DNA from: Flavobacteriales bacterium
Lineage (GTDB): Bacteria; Bacteroidota; Bacteroidia; Flavobacteriales_F; PHOS-HE28
Assembly: GCA_016712535.1 (NCBI GenBank)
Contig: JADJQW010000002.1
Coordinates: 930,001-994,000, forward strand
Reading direction: 5' to 3'
Length of the DNA: 64,000 nucleotides
Numbering within the stretch: the stretch's first letter is position 1; each line of letters opens with the position of its first letter. Shown here one piece after another: positions 8,430 to 15,638 of the stretch. The notes under the pieces are model-generated. The model saw only the letters and a list, made by a program, of their open reading frames with translations, had not been told where the DNA came from and ran no database searches. The translations under genes and the position numbers were made by a program.

Positions 8430-9923
8430 TCATTCATCCCACACCTTCACGCGGCCGTCATCCGCCGCATTCGCCTTCGCACTGTGCAGCAGTGCACCAA
8501 GGCCTCGGCTTGGCGGCGGTGCCGGCGATCTGGCCAGCACGCCATCGTTGAGCAGGTAGAAAGCCGGCAGGCTCACGATGCGCCAATCGTCGCGTAATTG
8601 CTGCTCGGCTTCGGCGTGCAGCCAGATGAACGACATGCCGGGACGCTGCTCCGTATAGCGCCGAGCGGCATCGAGCTCGCTGTCCAAGGAGATCGCGATC
8701 ACCGGCACGGCATCTCCGTATTCCTTGTGAAGGGACTCCAGTCCTTGGAGCTCCTGATCGCAGTAGGTGCACCATGCGGCAGTGACCACGACGCACACCG
8801 GTCCCTTCATCAGGCTATCGAGAGAAGCATGGCGCCCAGTGAGGTCTTGCACGCGCGCAGGTGGCAGGGCTTCGCCAACATGCATGGCTGTGAGGTCCCA
8901 GTAAGCATTGGCCGCGATGCGCCGATGCTCCAGGTGAAGCGAGCCTTCTGACAATCGCTTGAGGATCGCCAGCGCGCTTGCCCTCACCACGGATGGCCCA
9001 TGGAACTGCTGATGCAGCAAATCGATGAGGACCAGCTCGCAGAGCCGATCGTCCTTGAGGAAATCGCTTCGTGCCAGCACGGCCTTCAGGCTGTCAGCAT
9101 CGGCCAGTGCATAGGCGCGCATCAGCGCTGGGCCGTGCAGCCGATGAGCCATCGCGAGCTGCTCGGCGAAGAAGCTGCGGATGAAGCGTGCGTATTCCGG
9201 GTTGTCGTACTGGACCGGCTTCCCGCCGATGCAAGCCTTGAAAAGCTCCGCCTCGTTCACGCGCGGGCCGTGGCGCAATCCGGCGAAGCTGTAGGTGAGG
9301 TACTGATCGAACCAAGGGTCCTTCACATCGCGGTAGAAATTGCGGACCCGCAACTCAAAGCTGTCGATGCGCGCCTTGCTGAAAGCGGGCATCACGAAGA
9401 GCGTGGGCGGACGACGGACGGTATCCGTTTCCGTGGCCTCTTTCCTCATCACAGGTAGGGCCTGCATGCCGGCCGCCTCGTCCGTGGCAAGGTCCTCTGC
9501 GATGAACCCATCGATGCGCGAGTTGAGGTCGCTGGTGAGCGCGTTGATATCGAGCGGGTCAAGGTCGCTGAAGGAGAGCTCGGTGCGCATGGTGCCGCTG
9601 ACCGTCCGAGCGGTGCGGGCATCCGGCGGATTGAACGTGACGATGTACCGCGCCCCGGACCTCGCATACAGGTCGCCATGGACATCGCCGATGCGGATCC
9701 GCAGGCGCGCTGTACCGATCACGTTCCCTTGGAGCTCTGCGTTCCCGCCAGCGTCCAACAGTGCACTGCCGATTCGCACCGCGCGCAGCGTGTAGAGGTC
9801 ATCATAGCGGTACAACTGGGCCACCTGGCTGGCATAAGCTGGCGCCTGGAGCCGGATCACGGTTTCTTGCGCCCAGCCATTCATGACACCAAGGGCAAAG
9901 CAGATGGCGATGACCCTCTTCAT
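8430..9923 (-). CDS. Secreted TlpA-like thiol-disulfide protein with large N-terminal region
   Basis: A 497-residue exported protein (signal peptide ending GWAQ). Roughly residues 20-330 form a beta-rich then helical region of unknown function. The C-terminal part, from about residue 360, is a thioredoxin-like domain with VVVTAAWCTYCDQELQ, whose WCTYC is the redox CXXC, followed by VPVIAISLD and VSLPAFYLLNDG including the cis-Pro. Such TlpA-like proteins with long N-terminal domains are common in Bacteroidota and probably act on disulfides in the periplasm. Its ATG overlaps the coaD stop by 4 bases, so it is the last gene of the coaD operon. The final residues carry an extra tail after the thioredoxin fold. 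Confidence 0.85.
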   Translation of the reverse strand: MKRVIAICFALGVMNGWAQETVIRLQAPAYASQVAQLYRYDDLYTLRAVRIGSALLDAGGNAELQGNVIGTARLRIRIGDVHGDLYARSGARYIVTFNPPDARTARTVSGTMRTELSFSDLDPLDINALTSDLNSRIDGFIAEDLATDEAAGMQALPVMRKEATETDTVRRPPTLFVMPAFSKARIDSFELRVRNFYRDVKDPWFDQYLTYSFAGLRHGPRVNEAELFKACIGGKPVQYDNPEYARFIRSFFAEQLAMAHRLHGPALMRAYALADADSLKAVLARSDFLKDDRLCELVLIDLLHQQFHGPSVVRASALAILKRLSEGSLHLEHRRIAANAYWDLTAMHVGEALPPARVQDLTGRHASLDSLMKGPVCVVVTAAWCTYCDQELQGLESLHKEYGDAVPVIAISLDSELDAARRYTEQRPGMSFIWLHAEAEQQLRDDWRIVSLPAFYLLNDGVLARSPAPPPSRGLGALLHSAKANAADDGRVKVWDE

Positions 9924-10387
9924 GGCAGCTTCGTCATTACTCCCGGAGGCACTAACGCGGAAACATCGGCGCCATTGGCCAGCAGCTCCCGGACGATAGT
10001 GCTGCTGATGTGCGCGTGCTCAGGGGCAGACGGCAGGAAGATGGTCTCCACCTCAGAGAGATTCCGGTTCATCAAAGCGATGCTGCGCTCATAGCCATGG
10101 TCGGTGCTGTTGCGCAGGCCGCGGACGATGAAGCCGGCGCCAACGCGCTTGCAGAGGTCAACGGTGAGGCCGGTGAAGGAAACCACTTCCACTTTCGGCT
10201 CCGCGGTGAAGGCCAGGCGCGCCCAGGCTAGACGCTGTTCTTCCGAGAATAGCGTTCGCTTCGTGCTGTTCACCCCAACGCCGATCACCAGCTTCCTGAA
10301 CAGCGGAAGCGCGCGATGCACGATGCTCACATGCCCGATGGTGATCGGGTCGAAGGTGCCGGGGAAGACGGCGATGGGGGCTGTCAT
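9920..10387 (-). CDS. coaD: Pantetheine-phosphate adenylyltransferase (CoaD)
   Basis: A 155-residue nucleotidyltransferase that transfers AMP from ATP to 4'-phosphopantetheine, giving dephospho-CoA. The motifs are complete: FPGTFDPITIGHVSIVHRA (TxGH nucleotide site), VRGLRNSTDHGYER (phosphopantetheine loop) and SSTIVREL near the C-terminus. Length is normal for bacterial CoaD. It overlaps rsmD upstream and the TlpA-like gene downstream by 4 bases each, a tightly coupled operon. The product feeds CoA supply, which also provides the 4'-phosphopantetheine arm used by the carrier domains encoded at 15.6-26 kb, although there is no physical link. Confidence 0.96.
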   Translation of the reverse strand: MTAPIAVFPGTFDPITIGHVSIVHRALPLFRKLVIGVGVNSTKRTLFSEEQRLAWARLAFTAEPKVEVVSFTGLTVDLCKRVGAGFIVRGLRNSTDHGYERSIALMNRNLSEVETIFLPSAPEHAHISSTIVRELLANGADVSALVPPGVMTKLP

Positions 10388-10944
10388 GCTGAGGCGTCGT
10401 TGGCGGTTTCTTTTTGTCCGAAGAAGCTGAACTGCACCAGTCCGTAGCTCCGCTGTGATCGGAATCCGGGCAGGTGCACTAGGCTCACCCGTTCGGAATG
10501 CTCCACGATGAGGAGCCCTTCCGCGCCGAGCAGCCCTTGCTCCCGCACCAAGGTAGGCAGCCGCTCGATGCTCTCCATCGCGAAGGGGGGGTCAGCGAAC
10601 ACGATGTCGAACGGACCCATGGCCGAGCGCAGGTAGGTGAACACGTCAGCGCGCACCCGGTGCCAGCGCGATTCGCCGAGTTCTTCCGCCAAGCGGCCCA
10701 TGTAATCGTGCAAGCGCCGATCGCTCTCCACGCTCACGACTTCATCTGCGCCTTGCGAGAGGAATTCCAGTGAGATGTTGCCCGTGCCGGCAAAGAGGTC
10801 GAGCACGCGCACGCCAACCAGCGGTACCTCATTCCGCAGCACATTGAAAAGGCCCTCCTTCGCATAGTCGGTGGTGGGCCGGGCATCGGTTCCCGGAGGA
10901 GGATGGATACGGCGATTGCGGTATTTGCCGCCTATGACGCGCAT
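10384..10944 (-). CDS. rsmD: 16S rRNA (guanine(966)-N2)-methyltransferase RsmD
   Basis: About 186 residues from the ATG at 10944. It starts MRVIGGKYRNRRIHPP, the usual RsmD opening. The SAM site is VRVLDLFAGTGNISLEFLSQGA and the catalytic motif is DIVFADPPFAM, the (D/N)PPF type of N6/N2 methyltransferases. An earlier in-frame start would add about 23 residues that overlap the upstream gene and look unlike the family, so I use the internal ATG. It overlaps DUF3822 by 13 bases and coaD by 4. DUF3822-rsmD-coaD is a recurrent Bacteroidota order. Confidence 0.95.
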   Translation of the reverse strand: MRVIGGKYRNRRIHPPPGTDARPTTDYAKEGLFNVLRNEVPLVGVRVLDLFAGTGNISLEFLSQGADEVVSVESDRRLHDYMGRLAEELGESRWHRVRADVFTYLRSAMGPFDIVFADPPFAMESIERLPTLVREQGLLGAEGLLIVEHSERVSLVHLPGFRSQRSYGLVQFSFFGQKETANDASA

Positions 10945-11729
10945 GCGAACTGCTCGAGAAGGGCCAGCCAACGCTGTGGCGTCGTGCCCGGGTCCTCGGC
11001 ATGGCCGATCCATGGGGCTACGGCCGCACGTGAATGCTGGAAGTAACGCTGCAGCAGGTCCTGCTCGTGTTGCGTGAGGTGCGTGCCGCCGTAGCAGAGA
11101 TCAAGGTCAGCTGGTCGGATGCCGCTGCCGTCGGCGGCGAGCAAGGCGTAGTACAGCACATCCTGAGAGCTGCGAGCAGGATACGAATTGCACAGCAGCA
11201 ACCGGCCGCGATCGGCAAGGGCGCAATCAAGCCGGTCGTGTCCGCGGTGAATCAGCAGCACGGGGCCGTCGGATGAGCGAGCCAGTGCGCCGCGCGCCAT
11301 CAACGATTGCATAGGCACTGGCCGGGCACTAGGGAAACGGTCGAGCACGGTGCGCTCAAGCTCGTCGTCGTGGAGGTAGACGCAAACGGCTCCCAGGCTC
11401 TCGACGGCTTCCGTGCGCATGGCACCGGTCGGAAGGCCGCCATGGACCAATCTCAAATGCTGAGCCTCCGTGCCCGGGGTCAGGGCCGATTCTGGAACGA
11501 AAGCGCTCCATTCCGGCAACGTCACGAAGCTGGTCGCTATCTGCTGCGCAGGCAGCGCATCCGCATCCAACGCCCCGTGCCCATCGGACCAATGCAGCGC
11601 CACGGGCACTCCAGTATCCACGTCGTGCACGCACCAAGCGCACTGGGCATGGTTGATCAAGATGCTCAAGTGCCAAGCCCGTTCGCGGGAAGGCGCATAG
11701 CGCGGCGCGCTCCAGCCACCGCTCTTCAT
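10932..11729 (-). CDS. DUF3822 family protein (actin/ASKHA-like)
   Basis: About 265 residues from the ATG at 11729, which leaves 4 bases after the upstream gene. The sequence fits DUF3822, a Bacteroidota family of unknown function almost always next to rsmD. Visible are two beta-rich halves: HLSILINHAQCAWCVHDVDTG near the N-terminus and VLLIHRGHDRLDCALADRGRLLLCNSY in the second half, a repeated layout reminiscent of the ASKHA fold used by pilus-assembly PilM-like proteins. The fold comparison is inference. No enzyme motif is visible. Confidence 0.8.
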   Translation of the reverse strand: MKSGGWSAPRYAPSRERAWHLSILINHAQCAWCVHDVDTGVPVALHWSDGHGALDADALPAQQIATSFVTLPEWSAFVPESALTPGTEAQHLRLVHGGLPTGAMRTEAVESLGAVCVYLHDDELERTVLDRFPSARPVPMQSLMARGALARSSDGPVLLIHRGHDRLDCALADRGRLLLCNSYPARSSQDVLYYALLAADGSGIRPADLDLCYGGTHLTQHEQDLLQRYFQHSRAAVAPWIGHAEDPGTTPQRWLALLEQFACAS

Positions 11730-11733
11730 GACC

Positions 11734-12483
11734 TCACTCGCGCCAGTTGCCGTCGTCGGTGGGCTTCTCCATGCTTCCGAACTGCAAGGTGTCGCCGGCC
11801 ACCAAGGGACTCGGGTCTTTGCAGAGCAGCACCGGCGCATTTCGTCCGCTAACGGCCAGCATCCCGGCTTTCAGGATGAAGGGCTTGCGTGTGACGGGCG
11901 AGTAGATGAAGCTATCAGGGCTGAATGGGAAAACGCGCCCCTCCAGCGCCTTACGTGTTCGGAAGGTGCTGTCCAGCACGCTCACTTGGATGGTGTCACG
12001 AACGATCAAACCGAGCTCGAGCGCCCTCGCTTCCGTTAGCGTGTCAGGCACCTGGCCGATGGCACGGATCACCGGGTAGGTACCTTGCTTGACGAAGTCC
12101 CGAAGCACCTCAAGGTTCCCTGTATATGCTCCGTTCGCCAGCTTGTACTTCCGCTGCGCTTCCCGGACATCGGTCAGGGCTTGCTTGATCTTGTCGTCAT
12201 AGGCGCGCTTGGCTTCGCGCGATTCGATCTCGCTGGCTACCGAACGGTAGTTGCGGAATGCGAGGAACAAGGCCGCGGCCGCGCAAAGCAGGCCGACCGC
12301 CACGCCGGCCTTACGCGAAAGGATGCCCATTTGGAGCAGCAATGCCATAGCTCCAGTAAGCAGCGTCAGGAAAGCGCCCAGCTTCACCCATACATTCTGC
12401 CCATCCATCACAGCCAGGATGAACACGATGCCGCCGAGGATGATCAACAAGACGGGAAATACGTAGCCGCCAATGCTCTTCAT
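11734..12483 (-). CDS. Membrane protein with N-terminal TM helices and coiled coil
   Basis: About 249 residues from the ATG at 12483. Three hydrophobic segments lie in the first 80 residues (YVFPVLLIILGGIVFILAVM, LGAFLTLLTGAMALLLQMGI, AGVAVGLLCAAAALFLAF), followed by a charged helical stretch (EIESREAKRAYDDKIKQALTDVREAQRKYK) and a C-terminal soluble domain with tidy beta strands. The soluble region (ANGAYTGNLEVLRDFVKQGTYP) resembles the periplasmic part of pilin-like or secretion proteins, but I cannot name the family. It heads the DUF3822-rsmD-coaD run and has a full-consensus -7 element 25 bases upstream. Confidence 0.75.
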   Translation of the reverse strand: MKSIGGYVFPVLLIILGGIVFILAVMDGQNVWVKLGAFLTLLTGAMALLLQMGILSRKAGVAVGLLCAAAALFLAFRNYRSVASEIESREAKRAYDDKIKQALTDVREAQRKYKLANGAYTGNLEVLRDFVKQGTYPVIRAIGQVPDTLTEARALELGLIVRDTIQVSVLDSTFRTRKALEGRVFPFSPDSFIYSPVTRKPFILKAGMLAVSGRNAPVLLCKDPSPLVAGDTLQFGSMEKPTDDGNWRE

Positions 12484-12508
12484 GGTTGTTAGGGGTCTGC
12501 GAGGCGGC

Positions 12509-12516
12509 CAAAAGTA
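12509..12516 (-). promoter_or_regulatory. -7 promoter element of the DUF3822-rsmD-coaD run
   Basis: Minus-strand TACTTTTG matches the Bacteroidota consensus TANNTTTG exactly and lies 25 bases ahead of the ATG at 12483. The plus strand beside it carries TAATTTCA at 12519-12526, a weaker candidate for the divergent helicase gene. Confidence 0.5.
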
Positions 12517-12571
12517 GGATAATTTCACCCCATGCTACGGCGCGTTCGCTAGCTGCGGAGCGCCGTTTCCC

Positions 12572-14041
12572 GTGAAGATGCCGCACCAACGAAATGCCGG
12601 GCACTTGGCCATTACCGAGCGCGTCCGCGAAGGCTTGGGGCATGCGCCAACGGGGGGGCAGGAGCGTGCGATCGATGCGATCGCTCGCTTGATCGCAACG
12701 CCTCAGTCCATGGCGACACTGATCCTGAAGGGCTATGCCGGCACCGGAAAGACGACCCTGCTCGGAGCCACGGTGATCGCGCTGCGGAAGCAGCGCACAC
12801 CAGTGGTGCTGCTCGCGCCCACGGGCCGTGCTGCCAAAGTGCTGGCGGCGCACGCGCTCAAGGATGCGAGCACGATTCACCGGCGCATCTACCGCGTGGG
12901 TGAAGAGGCGGATGGGTTATCCCTTGGCCTAGCACCGAACAAGGATGCAGGCGCGCTCTTCATCGTCGATGAGGCGAGCATGATCGGAGGGCCTTCCATG
13001 GATGAGGGCTTCGGTTCGCGCGACCTGCTCAGCGACCTGCTCGAGCACGTGTTCATGGCTCCTGGTTGCAAATTGCTGCTGGTCGGTGATCCAGCACAGC
13101 TGCCTCCGGTCGGGAGCGACCGCAGCCCTGCTCTTAGCGTTCAGGCCCTGAGGAGGATCGGTTTGATGGCTGGTGCGGTGGAGCTCACCGAGGTGGTTCG
13201 GCAAGAGGAGGCATCGGGCATCCTTCGCAATGCAACTGATCTGAGGGCACTGCTCACGAGCACTGCTCTTGCGCCAGCGTCGGTTCATCAGGAAGCAGGA
13301 AGTGCAATCCCGCGTTTCACCCCATTCGCGGATGTCATTCGAACAGATGGCCACGACTTGCAGGATGCGCTGGAGAGCGCCTATGCCCGAGACGGTGACG
13401 AGGAAGTGTGCGTGATCACGCGCAGCAATAAGCGTGCGTACCTCTACAATCAGCAGGTCCGTGCCCTTATCCACGGCTATGAAGAGGAGCTGAGCCCCGG
13501 TGACCGCCTCATGGTCGTGAAGAACAACTACCTGTGGGCCGGGGTCAACGGGAAACCTGAGCTCATCGCCAACGGTGAACCGATCACCGTGAAGCGGATG
13601 CATCGCACTGAGGAACGATACGGGCTGCGTTTCGCGGACCTTACCGTAGGCTGGTGGAGCGGCAAGGTGGATCGTGAGCTTGAGGTGAAAGTGATGCTCG
13701 ACACGCTGGCTGCTGAATCACCGGCACTGCCTTCACCGCGCATGAAGCTCCTTCTGCAGAGCGTTCGGGCCGCCCATGTCGGCAAGCCGCGCCGTGAGCA
13801 GATGAGGCTGATGCGTGAGGACCCGTACGCGAATGCGCTCCAGGTGAAGTACGCCTATGCCGTCACCTGCCACAAGGCACAGGGCGGGCAATGGCGTACG
13901 GTGTTCGTGGATCAGGGCTACATCACGGAGGAGATGGTCGACAGCGAGTACCTGAGATGGCTCTACACCGCGGTAACGCGGGCCACCGACCGGTTGCATC
14001 TGCTCAACTTCCATCCTCGCTTCTGGGGCGATCAGGACTGA
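12572..14041 (+). CDS. RecD-like ATP-dependent DNA helicase (AAA / UvrD C-terminal)
   Basis: A 489-residue superfamily 1 helicase. Walker A is LILKGYAGTGKTTLLGA near residue 55, followed by VVLLAPTGRAAKVLA (motif Ia), LFIVDEASMIGG (Walker B/DExx), LLLVGDPAQLPPVG (motif III), and, near the C-terminus, KYAYAVTCHKAQGGQW with YTAVTRATDRL (motifs V and VI). This is the RecD2/Dda-like arrangement common in Bacteroidota and annotated as exodeoxyribonuclease V alpha-like. A lone gene of this kind does not imply RecBCD. The frame opens with a GTG at 12572; an ATG two codons later at 12578 is an equally good start. It ends 9 bases before the convergent PPTase gene. Confidence 0.92.
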   Translation: MKMPHQRNAGHLAITERVREGLGHAPTGGQERAIDAIARLIATPQSMATLILKGYAGTGKTTLLGATVIALRKQRTPVVLLAPTGRAAKVLAAHALKDASTIHRRIYRVGEEADGLSLGLAPNKDAGALFIVDEASMIGGPSMDEGFGSRDLLSDLLEHVFMAPGCKLLLVGDPAQLPPVGSDRSPALSVQALRRIGLMAGAVELTEVVRQEEASGILRNATDLRALLTSTALAPASVHQEAGSAIPRFTPFADVIRTDGHDLQDALESAYARDGDEEVCVITRSNKRAYLYNQQVRALIHGYEEELSPGDRLMVVKNNYLWAGVNGKPELIANGEPITVKRMHRTEERYGLRFADLTVGWWSGKVDRELEVKVMLDTLAAESPALPSPRMKLLLQSVRAAHVGKPRREQMRLMREDPYANALQVKYAYAVTCHKAQGGQWRTVFVDQGYITEEMVDSEYLRWLYTAVTRATDRLHLLNFHPRFWGDQD

Positions 14042-14050
14042 ACGCGAGCT

Positions 14051-14827
14051 TCACCGAAGCCATATGGCATCGAGAGGCACGGGCGCTGCAAGGCTCACGA
14101 TGTGCGCATCGCCTATCAGGAAGGTGCGCACGTGGTAAGCACTGGCGGCCATGCTCACGAACTCCGGGTGCGAAGCGCGCATGGAATTCGAGCCATCCTC
14201 GACCCGCATCTCCTTCAGGTCCTCCATGATCCCTACGCCGCTGGCCTTCAGCACGGCCTCCTTGCGCGTCCATAACTCAAGGAAGCGCCTCTTGCGCGCT
14301 GGCCCATCCAGCACTTGAAGGGCAACCACCTCTTCTTCTGTGAAGTAATGGCCGGCGACGGCATCGTGATCCACGCGACGGGTCATGGTCTCCAGATCGA
14401 TGCCGAGGTCAGCTCGTTCGGTGAAGCCCACGAGCACGGCATCCTTGGTGTCACTGAAGTTGAACCGTGCCGAATGACCTTCGATGAACGGTTTCCCATG
14501 CGTGCTGCGGCCATAGCGGATCTCGCTTGGCGCTATTCCCATTGCAGCAGCCAGGGTTTCTCGCAGGAAGCCATGACCAAGCACGAAGCGCTCACGGTCG
14601 GCCTCGAACCGGAAGCGCTCAGCGCGTATGCGCTCATCCGGATCGAGCAGGGCCTTATAACGGTCGGAAGCGGCGCGCAGCTCCGCGATGGAAGCGAGCC
14701 AGAGCTTCGCTTCTCCGGTTCGCGGCTGGTCCGGTTTTCCGGCCTGCCGATCCATGCGTTCGGTACGGGAGCAATGGAGCATGATCTCCAGGGACGCCAT
14801 GCTGCGAAGAAAGGCGTGGATCAGCAC
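14051..14827 (-). CDS. 4'-phosphopantetheinyl transferase, Sfp type
   Basis: A 258-residue transferase that would move the 4'-phosphopantetheine arm from CoA onto the serine of carrier proteins. Motifs: HGKPFIEG (P1-like), FNFSDTKDAVLVGF (P2), LGIDLET (GIDxE, Mg2+ site) and FLELWTRKEAVLKASGVGI (WxxKEAxxK). The P2 motif has SD where Sfp has SH. The length is that of the two-domain Sfp class that activates NRPS and PKS carriers. The GTG start at 14827 overlaps the thioesterase stop by 7 bases, so it is translationally coupled as the last gene of the biosynthetic operon. Its expected targets are the three carrier domains encoded upstream (Ser547, Ser1550 and Ser1027). Confidence 0.93.
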   Translation of the reverse strand: MLIHAFLRSMASLEIMLHCSRTERMDRQAGKPDQPRTGEAKLWLASIAELRAASDRYKALLDPDERIRAERFRFEADRERFVLGHGFLRETLAAAMGIAPSEIRYGRSTHGKPFIEGHSARFNFSDTKDAVLVGFTERADLGIDLETMTRRVDHDAVAGHYFTEEEVVALQVLDGPARKRRFLELWTRKEAVLKASGVGIMEDLKEMRVEDGSNSMRASHPEFVSMAASAYHVRTFLIGDAHIVSLAAPVPLDAIWLR

Positions 14828-15582
14828 TCAAACTCCTCGAGCAGCTGGCGGATCAATGCCGTGAGCTCGCGAGACTTCGATTTCACGATGGATACGTGGT
14901 CGCAGTCCATTTCCCGTATCACGAAGCGGCCTTGGGCAAGCATGTACCAGCCAAGGTCGGTTGGGCCCCATCCATCCGCAGCGCGGATCAGTGCCAGATG
15001 GCCACCATAGGGCTTGGGCTGGTACAGTGAAATAGCATGACTGTATGTCCGGATGATGTGGAAGTGATTGAGCTTCCCTTTCAACGGAATCCCATGGCGC
15101 AGCCGGTGGTCAACGACTTGGGCGGCTATGAGGTCCTTGAGCACATTCAGGTAGTTGCGACCATGATCCATGGCATCCTGATGGAGGGCTGGGGCATATG
15201 CGTCAATGATGATCAGCAACGGAGGACGCTCGCCGGCTGCGGCCATTTGCTGTGCCATCTCATACGCTACCACGCCGCCGAAGGAATAACCGCAAATGAT
15301 CGCAGGGCCGCTCGGAACAGCCGTTCGCAGGTCAGCCAGGTAGCGGCTAGCGATGGCCTCCACCGTTTTCAGCGGTATGCGTTGACCATCATCGCCTTGA
15401 TGCTTGAGGGCGTAAACAGGACGGTCCGATTCAAGGAAAACCGGGACTTGCCGGCTGGCTTCGTCGCATAGCACGAGCACCAAAGGCGTTCGTGATCCCT
15501 GGGTCCTGAGTTTGAGCAGGTAGTTCCTAGGCAAGCAGGGTTCCGGGGTTTGCGGGCAAAGTAACCGTGCGGATCCCGGCAA
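14821..15582 (-). CDS. Free-standing thioesterase (NRPS type I/II-like)
   Basis: An alpha/beta-hydrolase of about 253 residues with nucleophile Ser100 in GYSFGGVVAYEMAQQ and His229 in DCDHVSIVK; the acid is probably the Asp in LIIIDAYAP. It is clearly paralogous to the C-terminal TE domain of the NRPS just upstream (shared DEAS, HQGDDG/HQGEDG, EAIAS/ESIAS, SFGGVVA, IDxYxPALH and WGPxxxGW positions), so it looks like a duplicated TE. One difference: the canonical HG after the first strand is LC here (residues 38-39). It could edit misprimed carriers or act in product release. The start is unsure: the frame opens with TTG at 15582, and an ATG at 15610 is out of frame. There are 56 bases between it and the NRPS gene. 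Confidence 0.88.
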   Translation of the reverse strand: MPGSARLLCPQTPEPCLPRNYLLKLRTQGSRTPLVLVLCDEASRQVPVFLESDRPVYALKHQGDDGQRIPLKTVEAIASRYLADLRTAVPSGPAIICGYSFGGVVAYEMAQQMAAAGERPPLLIIIDAYAPALHQDAMDHGRNYLNVLKDLIAAQVVDHRLRHGIPLKGKLNHFHIIRTYSHAISLYQPKPYGGHLALIRAADGWGPTDLGWYMLAQGRFVIREMDCDHVSIVKSKSRELTALIRQLLEEFEC

Positions 15583-15638
15583 CGCACCTCATCGGATGGA
15601 CCGCTTTCATGGTATGAGGGGAAGGTTGGGAAGGGGCT

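Noticed and set aside
12572..14041. A RecBCD complex
   Set aside because: Only one RecD-like helicase is present and no recB or recC neighbours are seen, so no complex is implied.
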